Positions 53,481-63,720 of a DNA stretch of 64,000 bases are shown here, piece by piece (position 1 is the first letter of the stretch; each line of letters begins with the position of its first letter). The stretch is from Shinisaurus crocodilurus (Eukaryota > Chordata > Lepidosauria > Squamata > Shinisauridae), in assembly GCA_021292165.1 (NCBI GenBank), contig CM037885.1:11279042-11343041 (forward strand), in the 5' to 3' direction. Position numbers and translations under genes: made by a program. The notes beneath the pieces were generated by a model. The model saw only the letters and a program-made list of their open reading frames with translations. It was not told the DNA's origin and searched no databases.

Positions 53481-54483
53481 TGAGAATAGGGATGGCTGAG
53501 CTCCCCGAGATCCTCAGAACTCCACTTTGAAGCTCAGTTTGCCTCACTCCTGTTCTCATTTGTGACCCCTTAGTTAATGCGCAAATCTCCCCAAAAGTGG
53601 TGTTGGTGGAGGTAAAAATAGAGAAATCCACCCCAAATCTGCATTTTCACACTTTACCGTAAGGTGGGATGTGTATTTTTGGTCTCTGGGTTTTCTTTCC
53701 CCAAGCTAAATTTGCTTACAATTCCAGAAATTTTAAAAAATAAAATAAAGAACAGTCTACAAATTTGGGGAAATTTGTATATTTCACCGTGAATCGCTGC
53801 TCGATTCATGCAATTCTCCTCTGTTTACGCAGAGCACGCAGTGACCACAATGGGAATGGGTGCACACAGGTGTTGCCAGGCTGGCATATGACTAGCAAGG
53901 TTACAAGGCAGCAAGCAGAATAGTTGGGTTTTCTGCTGCTCTTGCAACCAACTCTGTAGAGCCACACACAAGCCATCATGCCGGGTTTGAATGTCATGAG
54001 AAGCCACTCTGAAAACAAGACACCATGAACAACTCAACAACAAGCCATGAGTTCTCTGGGTGGCCTGTGCATGGTTTACAAACCACGCTGAAGTCACCGT
54101 GCCAGGTTCGGACATCACGACAAGCCACTCTGAAACAAACAAGGCTGACAACCCAACCTGGGTTGTCATGTCATATGAGCCAGGTCAGTGACTGCAGTAC
54201 CCAAGCTGGACTCCACCAGCTGCCCACCAGCTTCACCCCCAAAGGACTTCATATGCCATTGAGCCTTCTCGTGCACGATAGGCATTATGTCTGGTAAGAT
54301 ATAATTGAACAGCAATTGGGTGCCAGGCTCCCAGCCAGAGGACTGCCCCTTTGAGCGTCTCCAGACTTCGGTCTCCAGCAAAGGGGTGTAGCCTGGGAGT
54401 AGCAGTCATGCCTAGACTGGCTGGGAATTATGGGAGTTGCCGTTTAAGACATCTGGAGAGTGCCAGGTTGGGGAAGGCTAGTA
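53481..54483. other. Intergenic, MITE-like remains
   Basis: 53490-53830 begins ATAGGGATGGCTGAGC and has inverted AAATTTG motifs. 54395-54480 resembles a short fold-back MITE. No gene. Confidence 0.4.
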
Positions 54484-54709
54484 CAGTAATACCTTGGATT
54501 GCAAGTAACTTGGTCTGAGAGTGTTTTGCAAGACAAGCACATTTTTAAATATTTATTAATATTTTTTTGACTTGATATACAAGCGACATCTTGCAATACA
54601 AGTACTGTAGTACGGCTTTAATTAAAAATCTCTGTACAAATTTTTTGGGGGGAATTTCGTTTTGATATACAAGTGTTTTGGATTACAAGCACATTTCCAG
54701 AACAAATTA
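54484..54709. mobile_element. Pogo/Tigger-like MITE, copy 2, truncated
   Basis: CAGTAATACCTTGGATTGC... after TA. Aligns with 29727-29960 but lacks the last inverted repeat. Confidence 0.8.
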
Positions 54710-55104
54710 TAGAAAGATATTTAGAGCCTCTCTTAAGAAAGTGAAATACATGGGGTATAAAGGAGAAACTGAGCTATTTATTACAATCATCCAACCCACA
54801 TGTGATACAGAGGGTTGCGGTATTTGCCACTAAAGTGATTTAATGTAGAGCAAATTATTTGGATACCCCTGGTGTGAAGTGCTATAAAGATTCAGAGACA
54901 TTAATGCAAAGTGATTGACTTGATGCTAAAGGTTCCTATATGCCATATTATTGTTGCCCTTTTATCCTATTTTAAAGGTGTAATACGTAATTTATAGTTT
55001 CTCTGTTTTATCTTTATGTGTTTAATATTGTAGTGCAATGATCTTTAGATTGAGCAATAAATGTATTCTATTCTATTTTTTTATGTATCTCAAGGGAGAT
55101 GAGA

Positions 55105-55435
55105 GAGTGCAGGGGCCATTCCACCAGCCCTGCTGAAAGGCCGCCCTCCTGAAGGCTCCTCCTCCCTCAGCTGTCACCACCAGCGGCCATTCCAGCAGGC
55201 TGTGCAGAGGGAGAAGAGAGGGAGCGCAGGGCCATTCCACCAGCCCTGCCAGGAGTATTCATTAATATTCCCCCTTCTTCCCTCCCCATTCCATTTTCCT
55301 TGTGTGTCGTGTCTTTTTAGATTGTAAGCCTGCGGGCAGGGACTGTCTTGTTTAACTGATTATATGTAAGCCACTCTGGGAGCCTTTTTGGCTGAGGAGC
55401 GGCATAAAAATATTTCAAATAAAATAAATAATAAG
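55105..55435 (+). mobile_element. SINE/LINE-like element with internal duplication
   Basis: GCAGGGGCCATTCCACCAGCCCTGC occurs twice (about 55118 and 55219). The 3' part TAGATTGTAAGCCTGCGGGCAGGGAC...GCATAAAAATATTTC with (AAAT)n is an L2-like tail. Confidence 0.5.
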
Positions 55436-55623
55436 CTATTTCCATCCTGAATAAGGTATCCTAGAACACTCCCTTTCCTTTTGCATTGATTTTAAACCAT
55501 GTTCGAGTGCTGAATAGGGCTCGAGTCCATCCCTAAGCTGGTTGCCCCTTCTCCCCCGACCCTCCAAAAGAAAGGAAAAGAAAAGAAAATAGAACCAGAC
55601 CAAGACTTATTTTCCCATCTGTT

Positions 55624-55633
55624 TTTATTTATT
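55624..55633 (-). terminator. Poly(A) signal of gene 3
   Basis: Two overlapping AATAAA on the minus strand about 130 nt after the stop codon of gene 3. Confidence 0.5.
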
Positions 55634-55759
55634 TTTCATTCAATAAAACAATAATGGCAACTAATCTCTCTGGATGGCCAAATGATCATCTCAAGACCGT
55701 TGCATGGAAATGAGAAGGAGGCCTCCCTCGATCAGTGTCAGGTTGCTCCAAGAAATTCA

Positions 55760-55974
55760 TTACAGGAGAATCTTCATCAGCAGGAGGCCAGAAAAAGCCA
55801 GGAAGAGGGAGGCGGCTGAGGGAGGGGCTTTGCTCCTTTCAATCTTAGTGTTATATGGAGAGGCACATTCGATGGCTGTATAAGTAGCAGCCCCAGAGAC
55901 GTCAGCATTTAATTTACCGCCACAGGCAGACTTTGGATAGCAGCCCTTTACCATACTGTGGATAGTTCTTCCTT
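55760..55974 (-). CDS. Gene 3 terminal exon, end of LU domain 2 plus GPI-like tail
   Basis: Contains K-G-C-x5-C, I-E-C and a tail with L-A-F-S-G-L-L-L-M-K, paralogous to gene 1 exon 5. The acceptor region reads CCAG-AAG-GAAG, giving three possible exon starts (55974, 55971 and 55967). Only the last stays in frame with gene 3 exon 2. The first would be in frame with a normal phase 1 exon. Confidence 0.78.
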
Positions 55975-56666
55975 CTGGACATAAAAAAATAATAATATGT
56001 ATATACGGTATATAAAGTAATCAGGGGAGTCACTGTTCAGAGTAACCACTGCTCAAAGAAGTTTATTCATCCTATTTGTACCCCACCTTTTCATGGGTAC
56101 AGAGTAACTGTACAAAGACGTTACAAGACAGCCAAGTATTTATTGTGATATGAGCAAAATGCCCACAGGTCTCTCCACCCTAGCCTTGTCTTCAAGCACA
56201 ACATCTAATCTAATCTTTCCCCAGCGGGATGGGCAACAGCCATTTACTTCTATGGGAGGAAGTAAAATACAGGAAAATCCTGTCCCCTTCCATGGTGCTG
56301 GATTCAGTGATCCCAGCTATTAAGAATCTAGCATGCTCTTGTCCAATGTGATTCCCCCATTCTGGGTTGTGACTCTTGGTCACGCTGAAGTGTGACATAA
56401 TCCTGGGAACGCGTCTGCACATATACACTGATGCGTTAAAAAAAAGAGATACAGAGGGAAATATAATGGCAAGTTATAATGATTTAATGGAAAACCACAT
56501 GGGTTCATTTTGACTCCCCCACCCCATCCTCTGGTTTAGAGACTGGCTGGTGCCCAAACCCTGGAGCAAGGACAGCAACCAGACAAAGCCAGTGTCTAAG
56601 AATTTCTCCCACCCATAGTCCCCTTGTGCTCTTTAGAGCATTCAAGTCTCGTGGGAGCCAGTAGAT

Positions 56667-56801
56667 CAGTGTTCTCCAACCTTGGGTCCCCAGATGTTTT
56701 TGGCCTACAACTCCCAGCATGCCCCAGCCAGCATAGCTGGCTGGGGCATGCTGGGAGTTGTAGGCCAAAAACATCTGGGGACCCAAGGTTGGAGAACACT
56801 G
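56667..56801. mobile_element. Fold-back hAT MITE, copy 2, 135 bp
   Basis: Same arms as 20387-20516, with perfect 8-bp duplication CAGTAGAT (56659-56666 and 56802-56809). Inside gene 3's large intron. Confidence 0.93.
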
Positions 56802-57589
56802 CAGTAGATAGTGCTAAGCTGACCACACGCATTCCACCCTGAAGTTTTCTTTTTATGCTTCTAGTTCTGCACTGTGTGATAACCCAGATCTTGGTGGCAT
56901 GAAGCTGAAGCAGAAGGGGCATACAGTTTCTCAGCTGTTCTTTATATACTCCAAGCCACACCCACATAGATAAAAGTCCCACCCGCATATGTAATGAAAG
57001 AGAGCCCAAACCCCAGGAGTCTGTGAGGGACTTTGGGAGCAAGGGCATTGCTGGGCGCTTAAAAGAATGGGGGCCCAGAGCCCGTGGTTCTCAAATCTGC
57101 ATATAAAAACTGCATATGCTAATGTATGCAGCAATGTATGTGCAAATTACTAGGATTTGTTTAAATTTCACAGGATGCAAAGCCAGGCAATTACATTCTC
57201 ATCCAAATCATCTCAAATAAAATGTTTGGGGTTTTTTTTCCCCACCCAAGTAAGTTGCACCCTGACCCAAATCATCCCAAACCAATGGAAAATGTTTCTT
57301 CCCCCCCCCCCCGCCGCCGTCAAGCTTAACTGCCATGCAAGGAAAGATTTTTTGGGGAGAGGGCCTGCTGCATGTAGGAAGGGGAGAATTCACCCTTCCT
57401 TCCCCAGCTACAGTCCCCCTTGAAAATTGCCCCCCACATGGCAATTGTGCTGAAGAAAAACCCCTTCCACCGGCACTGATGGACAGTCAAGGCTCTGGGG
57501 AATACATCCAGGGGCCCTGGGAAATATGTTTAGGACCAAGGCCCTGTGGACCCAGGCCTAGTAACATCTTTGTTTGGGAGTAACTTATA

Positions 57590-57665
57590 GAATAGTAGAG
57601 TTGGAAGGGGCCTATAAGGCCATTGAGTCCAACCCCCTGTTCTATGCAGGAATCCAAGTTAAAGC
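57590..57665 (-). repeat. CR1-type 3' tail fragment
   Basis: AGAATAGTAGAGTTGGAAGGGGCCTATAAGGCC...CCAACCCCCTG is the reverse of the 28803 CR1 end. A short plus-strand tail piece follows at 57760-57812. Confidence 0.65.
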
Positions 57666-58199
57666 ATAGGCAACTTGTATTGCCTATTCCTGGTCTCTTT
57701 CCATGGAGGTAGAGGGGACGGGAGCAGAGCTCTCATCCTGCTGGAAAAACTCTGCATCATAGCCTTGTACGCTCCTTCCAACTCTATGATCTATGAAATC
57801 TACGAAATCATCATCATTATTTAATTTATTTGATTTATAGCTTGCTTTTCTACCAAGAAAAGTGGCACTCAAGGTGGCTATAGTTGTTTTCCTCTCCTGG
57901 TGGTGGTGAGATATCGACTGTGGAGCAGCTTTTCTCCTCAGAACTGCATGTACCCCCAGTCAATTCTGTGTCAAATCTTAATTCTTAGACCTGTATAAAT
58001 TATGCAAATTGGCCAATTTGCAGTTCTTCCAGTTTTCCACAATTCACATTGCTTTTTTTTTTTATATAATTTTGCATAATTTATTCATGTGTTGCTAGTC
58101 ATGGACGGGGTAAGATACTTCTTCATCTATTCTCCGGCTTTTGAAAATCTCACCAGGGATTTTACGCACACTGTGAGCTATCTGTTTAGGAACATAGGA

Positions 58200-58385
58200 A
58201 GCTACATAAACCAAATCAGACCACTGGTCCATCTAGCTCAGTATTGTTGACAGTGACTGACTGGCAGCAGCTCTCAGGGGTTTCAGAGTTTCCGATGCGG
58301 GGTGTGTGTCTTTCCTAGCCTTGTCTGGAGATCCCTGGGATTGAAATGGACCTTTTGTATGCAAACCAGAGCTACCCTCCAACAG
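58200..58385 (-). mobile_element. tRNA-Ala-derived SINE, diverged
   Basis: AAATCAGACCACTGGTCCATCTAGCTCAGTATTG, CTGGCAGCAGCTCTCAGG, GGAGATCCCTGGGATTGAA in minus-strand family order. Confidence 0.65.
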
Positions 58386-58559
58386 ATACCCTTGGGGCAT
58401 CGAAACAGCTATATCTCAGTTCTTTGGTGCCTGTACTTTTCTGTGATTTGGCACAGAAAGTGCAGCATATATACAGCCCTGATTATGACCCATGCACATA
58501 TGAATAAGTGTTACCGTATATTGAGTAAAACCACTGCTACACTCTTCTGTTACACTAAC

Positions 58560-58890
58560 ACAGGGATATGCAGATTTGGTTAAATCCATTCCATCTGTGT
58601 TTCAAGGACTGTCTGGCAGTCTTTCTGTTTCTTTCCATTGTCCACTTGCTGATGGAATTGGATTTTTTTTTTTTTAGGGGTGCATGAGAATTTCATTCCT
58701 ATTTGCAAATGTGCATTTGTGCTAATCTCCCACAAAAGTAAAAAAAACACAAAACATTCTGCAAGTCTGTGGAATCCACCTGACTCAGAAGGTGGCGGTC
58801 CACAGCAGAATCCATAGGATGGATTCATAGAAATCCAAACTCATTTGAACTCATTACAGATTTCTCCTATGTCCCTACACTAACACTAAC
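58560..58890. mobile_element. hAT-like MITE
   Basis: CAGGGATATGCAGATTTGGTTAAATCC...GGATTCATAGAAATCC...CTATGTCCCTAC. Closely related to 22240-22650. Confidence 0.55.
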
Positions 58891-59477
58891 AGCAGTGGTG
58901 GGGTGTGTTCCTGGAGAGCCTTCGTTAGGGAACATCGGCAAGGCAACAGTATCCAGGGCAGACATGGGTGAATCTCTTCATTTTGCTTTCTCATATATTT
59001 ATATATAATATTATAAATCTCATCTTCTTCCTCTCCTGAATATGAAGAACTTTGTGAATTTTGGTAAATTCTTATATAAAATGAACTAAAGTAAAATTCT
59101 CAGTCCATCTTCATTGGCCAAAATCAACAGGTACAGCTATTCCCAGCATGGAGAGGAACATGATGTACCTAACTGTCATCTAACTGTTAAAGGTGAGCCT
59201 GTCAGAAAAAAAGAGGTGGTCACCCCAATTAAGTACAAACACGGTGGCCACACTAATTAAGCACTAACATGGTTTAAATACACAGGGATTCAAACCTAGA
59301 TTTTTAAGAGCAAAGGGACTCAAAGCTCTGGGCCAAACCTGAAATGTATTCTCATACGTTCCTAGGTAGACCCCATCGTCTGACTCCACACAAGGAGGAC
59401 TTCATGTGTTCACACACCTTGTGTGAATCTGAGGCTTCTTCACTGACCCAGCCTGGCTTATGATCCCTCTTACTCAC

Positions 59478-59595
59478 CTGCTTTGGCCTTCAATCCGAAT
59501 GGTGGCACAGGCATCGTTGCCAGCACCACAAGGCTGTTTAGGGCCACTGCAGCTCCTTCCGATGCCTTGACAAGTCTCACACTCCAGAGAAGCAC
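59478..59595 (-). CDS. Gene 3 exon 2, N-terminal half of an LU domain, one base long
   Basis: Acceptor TCCTCCAG, donor GTGAGTA. Encodes G-A-S-L-E-C-E-T-C and five cysteines in the family spacing. Length 118 nt puts the donor in phase 2 instead of phase 1. The extra base probably lies in the GAAGGCCAAAGCAG end of the exon, where gene 1 has one base fewer. Confidence 0.8.
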
Positions 59596-59719
59596 CTGGA
59601 GGAGGAAAGAGAACAGACAATAAAACATATGGGCCAGGCAGATTTCTAAGTGATCAGCCAGGGAAGCATGGAATACAATGCCTTTAAAAAATAATTTGCG
59701 TTCGAGATCTGCAGGGTTC

Positions 59720-60330
59720 AGCTGTGACACTAAGGATGTGTGTACGACCAAAACTTCCCCAAATTCCACCTCAAAACCCATTTCATCTTGTGTCCATATC
59801 AGATTGTAATGTTTGCTTCCCCCCCCCCTTTTTGCATGGAAATTTGTACGTATTTTTCTAAATGTATGTTTCAACTGTATGCATCTTTGAAGCGTCTGCA
59901 TTCATCTCCCATTGATTAAAGCGTTTGTGTACATTTTCAAAAGTACTTTTTTTTTCCCTTGCACATTTTTCAAATGCATGCATCCAGTCAAATGCTTTTT
60001 TTTTTTTTTTTTAAGGTCTGTGAATCACATATTGCACGATCTGAAATGTATGGACTTTGACGACAGAGTGCATTCGAGTATGTATTCAGTACAGAAGGTA
60101 CGAACTAGGCAAAGACTGATCTAAAACAAACTGAAATTAATTTCTCATACACCCCTACTTGAAACTTGTGTTCAAACTTGCCCGCAAAACAATGAATGGG
60201 TCAAATGTGTGGCCAGATCTCTCTGATAGATAGCCATGTTTTGGTTCATGTAGCGGTTCGAAAAACTGGAAAATTAGGTAAGTTCAAATGAAAATGCAAA
60301 CCAAATTAATATTTTCCCCATCCCTACTGG
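59720..60330. mobile_element. A/T-rich MITE remains in gene 3 intron 1
   Basis: TTTGCATGGAAATTTGTACGTATTTTTC and TGCATGCATCC motifs, ending ...TTTTCCCCATCCCTACTG. Confidence 0.5.
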
Positions 60331-60429
60331 GTATTTGTACCCATAAAGTGACAACAAGAGTAGTGATGCCTGCTTGGATCTGGCTGAGCCCCATTGGGGG
60401 CCCCTACAGAACAATCCTTTCCTGGCCAA

Positions 60430-60870
60430 TCCCTAGGGATGGACAAAAGTGTCAATTCTGGTTTCTCTCATTTTTGCAAAATTCCATTTGTTCCATCCCA
60501 TCTCTGCGTGAAATTTCTGACTTTTTAAATACATAAAGTTCACACAAAAATTCATATGCATTTTTTGTGTGCATTTCTCCATATATATATTTTTGTATGC
60601 AATTCTGCATAATATGCACATTTTTGCAAATTATTTTCCTTCCCTCATACAATTATTGTTGTCTATTTTCTTCATTGAGATATACACTTTTGTGTGCACT
60701 TGCCCCCAATATATGTATTTTATTGAATACTTCCCCCCCCTTTATAACTGCATTGCAAAATGATGGAAAGTGTGACTACTGAAGGGTAACTGTGTTCTGG
60801 TTCACCTATTGATTCGGGGAGTGTGAGTTTAGCACGTCCTTATCAAAACATAAACTGAAATAATTTTCCC
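60430..60870. mobile_element. hAT-like MITE, AGGGATGGAC family
   Basis: CCTAGGGATGGACAAAAG start; TTCCATCCCATCTCTGCGTG and GTGTGCATTTCTCC blocks as in 5221-5690. Ends about 30 bp from the gene 3 exon 1 donor. Confidence 0.55.
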
Positions 60871-60901
60871 CCCAGTCTTTGGCTTACCGACAGCTCCTTA
60901 C

Positions 60902-61027
60902 CTGTTGTTAGAAGTGCCAAGAAGAGGACGAGCCCCAGGAAAGCCTGCATGATGACGGGAATACTTGGTGCGAGCACTAGCGCAAAAATTCTCCTTCCAA
61001 TGAAGCAGATTCTGCAGCCAGAAGGAT
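60902..61027 (-). CDS. Gene 3 exon with 5' UTR end and signal peptide
   Basis: The ATG is at 60950-60948; the exon ends in a one-base partial codon before GTAAGG. Residues M-Q-A-F-L-G-L-V-L-F-L-A-L-L form a clear signal core. Upstream, acceptor TTCTTGCAG marks the exon start at 61027, and the untranslated part resembles the matching part of gene 1. Confidence 0.8.
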
Positions 61028-61284
61028 CTGCAAGAATAGTCAGAGTAAGAACTGTTTCTGATATTCCCTTTTTCTGAAGTGCATGGCCTTCTTTCCAAAG
61101 TGCAAATAATGCATCAGGAACCCTCCTGTGTACTGTATTTTATGTGCATGGAGAGTGGTGTGTGTGCAGAGGTTACCATGTTTTTCATTCTTTTGGTCAT
61201 TTACACATTTTTCTCCCTGCTCTCACTTAAAAAAAATAATAATAAAAAAAAATTAGCCCCCAACTAATCTTATGTGATTCTACA

Positions 61285-61882
61285 TTTTTTAAAAAAATAT
61301 TACATTTTTAATCGCCCATCTGGCCGGCCATCCGGCACCCTGGGAGAGGTACATTCCAACAATAAAACAAATTTACACAATTAAAACAGTATAATTTTTT
61401 TAAAAAAAAAAAATCCTAACCCACCCCATATTCACACCTGAAAAACCACGTTTTTAATGCACGGCAGAAGCTCATCAAAGAGGGGGCATGGTGAAGGTCA
61501 CTAGGGAGGGAGTTCCATAACTTGGGGGCTGCCATAGAGAAGGCCCTCTTCCCACCAGCCTGGCTGCTCTGGCTGATGGGACAAGGAGAAGGCCGTCCGT
61601 GGCAGACCTTGTTGAGTGGCCTACTTGATGTTGCTGGAGGCACTCCTTGAGATAAACTGAGCCGGAGCCAGTGTAGGGTTTTAAAGGTCAAAACCAACAC
61701 CTTGAATTCGGCTCAGCAAGCAACTGGTAGCCAGTGCAACTCCTTAAGCACTGGAGTAATGTGACCACACTGGTGGCTGCCTTTAACCAGGCGAGCCACC
61801 GCATTCTGTACCTGCTGCAGCTTCCGAACCATCTTCCAGGGTAACCCCATGTAGAGCGCATTACAGTAGTCTAGGCAAGAGG
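61285..61882 (-). mobile_element. L2 LINE 3' end
   Basis: ATCGCCCATCTGGCCGGCC, CCACCCCATATTCACACC, GGTAGCCAGTGCAACTCC and CATGTAGAGCGCATTACAG are the reverse of the 3125-4556 element. Minus translation shows S-C-L-D-Y-C-N-A-L-Y-M-G-L-P. Confidence 0.88.
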
Positions 61883-61889
61883 AGACCAA

Positions 61890-62650
61890 ATGCAAGCATA
61901 GTGTTACACACACACACCACTTCTGTGAGTGGTGAGAAGTTCCAGCAGGGTACTGCTTGCCCACCCAGTTTTGTTTTCTTTTGCGTGGTCACTGCAGGCT
62001 TATTGGCATTTTGAATTATTTGAGTTAATTTACAAATATACAGGTTGAGCATAGGCTCAATGCTTGCACCCCCCGACAAATAGCTAAAGTCCACTGCTCT
62101 CCCATCAGATCCCCTGGGAGAGAGTCAGTGTGCTAAGGTGCTTACAGAAGCCAAATGTAGCCCCCCGTCTCTTCCTCTGCATCTAATATGTTTCTGCTAA
62201 TTACATAGAACCCCTCTCTTCGTTTCCTAATTTAGAGTAAGTGCACATGACCCTGATTTGGATTGGGACCACTGGTCACCAGGATGGGAGGATTAACCCT
62301 TCTCACCCACAGCTATTTGATCCCCAAATCCACCCACCACCGCCACCCGTGGGGATTTAAAACAGAAAAAAGTTTCTATTGATGTCAATGGATGCTTCTC
62401 CCTCTTTAAAAACCCTGCTCATGTGTGGGGGGGGTGGACTTTCAGGAAGGAAATGGCTGGGGGACAAGGTTTAATCCTCCCCTTCCAGTGTACAATTGTC
62501 CCAATCTGAGTCAGGGTCATGTCCACTAATTGTAAATTTAGAAACAAAAAGAGGTGTCAGCGACATGCTCCGTAATTAACATAGCATGTAGTTTGACTCT
62601 GAATCACAGTTGGTATTTCTTCCTCACACACAAACATTTGGATTACCTCT
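61890..62650. other. Upstream intron of gene 3, unassigned
   Basis: 62230-62540 contains a loose inverted repeat (GACCCTGATTTGGATTGGGACC against CCAATCTGAGTCAGGGTC), probably a MITE of about 310 bp. No gene. Confidence 0.45.
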
Positions 62651-62654
62651 TCAT

Positions 62655-62815
62655 AGATTTCATAGAGCATAGAGTTGGAAGGAGCCTACAAGGCCATCGA
62701 GTCCAACCCCCTGCTCAATGCAGGAAACTAGAGGAGGGGTCTCCCATCCAAGTAATAACCAGGCCTGACCCTGCTTAGCTTTCCACGCTCAGACAAGCTG
62801 AGCCAGCGTGAGCCA
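62655..62815 (-). mobile_element. 5S rRNA-derived SINE with CR1-type tail, copy 4
   Basis: Minus strand gives AAGCTAAGCAGGGTCAGGCC and TACTTGGATGGGAGACCCC, with tail ATGGCCTTGTAGGC. Confidence 0.88.
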
Positions 62816-63059
62816 CAGGCTTTAGCAGTCTTTCTGCCCATTATCTCTCTTATCCAATCACCGAAGCTCACAACAATGTGTACCATGGCACCCAGTATGC
62901 TTCCCCCCCAGTATTCTGTCACTGCAAGTATGTGTGCATCGGTAACACAGGAGAGAAAGAGATGCTAATGAAATTAAGGAACTAAAAATTGGACTGTGTG
63001 GGTCATATATTCCCATAAATTTTCCTCCCATTGGTTTCACAATGAACACATGGATGGGG

Positions 63060-63420
63060 GAGAAATTAATTTGGTCTGCATTTTAATGTGAATTTACCTA
63101 ATTTTGCACTTTCAAATCAATATTCAAACAAATACTCAGCTATCCTTCAAAATTCACATGTCTCCAAATTTTGCAGTGGAGTTCTCCCATCTTATAATGT
63201 ATAAAAATGCATGTATTAGGGAAACATGCAAACAAACAAACAAAAGTGCGTACATCAGTGCAAATGTTCAAAATCACATTATATTAGGAAAAATTGCTTG
63301 CAAAGGTTGTGTTGATTATGCAAAATGGTGTATTGGGAGAAATACACTTAAAAATACACCTTTTCAAGCAAATGTTTTTTAAAATTCTCAAAGTTAGAAT
63401 GAACCATACATAGGATTGGA
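63060..63420. mobile_element. A/T-rich MITE remains
   Basis: AAATTAATTTGGTCTGCATTTTAATGTG, TTCACATGTCTCCAAATTTTGC and GTATTAGGGAAACATGC blocks, similar to 30600-30890 and 36000-36330. Confidence 0.45.
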
Positions 63421-63628
63421 AAAACTGTTGTTGTTGGGTTTTTTTTTACATGCCAATCCCTCTTGCAAACTGCCTTCAAGTCTTAAAAAAAAAAAAAAAG
63501 TCTTCCCTGCCTTCATGTGCAAAGAATTGTAGCCTCATTCTTCATCCTCTATGTTCAAAGAATTGCAGCCCCATTCAGATCTGCAATCTGTTTATTAGAA
63601 AGAAGATGGATAGGATCCTGTGACTTAC

Positions 63629-63720
63629 CCTGTGTTTCTCAGATCTGCTTGCAGGCAGGGTCTTAATTACTGCGAGACAGAGGTGATGCTCTTCTGTAAC
63701 TGTTGGATGTCAAAAATGGT
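63629..63720 (-). other. Candidate 5' non-coding exon of gene 3
   Basis: On the minus strand an AGG|GTAAGT donor ends at 63629 and is preceded by GAGAAACACAG. It sits about 2.6 kb upstream of the gene 3 coding exon, which itself starts at an acceptor, so an upstream exon is required. The 5' limit is a guess. A weaker match (CAGAAACACAGCAG|GTGAAG) lies upstream of gene 1 at about 6529-6542. Confidence 0.4.

Larger units (their letters stand above)
55975..59477 (-). other. Intron between the two remaining LU exons of gene 3
   Basis: In genes 1 and 2 this interval holds exons 3 and 4; I looked on the minus strand for the C-C-x4-C and C-P-x-C exons and found neither. Contents: a fold-back hAT, CR1 tails, a tRNA SINE, MITE remains, and at 56810-57590 and 57815-58200 nothing identified. 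Confidence 0.5.
55760..60950 (-). pseudogene. Gene 3: exon-deleted PLI-gamma/LU paralogue, either a pseudogene or a hybrid single-LU-domain GPI-type gene
   Basis: Three coding segments on the minus strand: signal exon 60902-60950, exon 2 at 59478-59595, and a terminal exon ending at TAA 55760. I could not find counterparts of exons 3 and 4 in the 3.5 kb between 55975 and 59477. Exon 2 is 118 nt (117 in genes 1 and 2), so with the usual CAG acceptor (exon from 55974) the frame is lost. Using the third of three closely spaced AGs (exon from 55967) gives 375 nt and a 124-residue open product: signal peptide 1-16; Cys 22, 25, 32, 39, 46, 65, 71 and 90; GPI-like tail about 103-124. That is half of domain 1 joined to half of domain 2, with the 5+3 cysteine layout of gene 2 domain 2. 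The poly(A) signal, both splice donors and the coding pieces are intact. A pseudogene is the cautious reading; a working Ly6-sized hybrid is possible. Confidence 0.6.
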
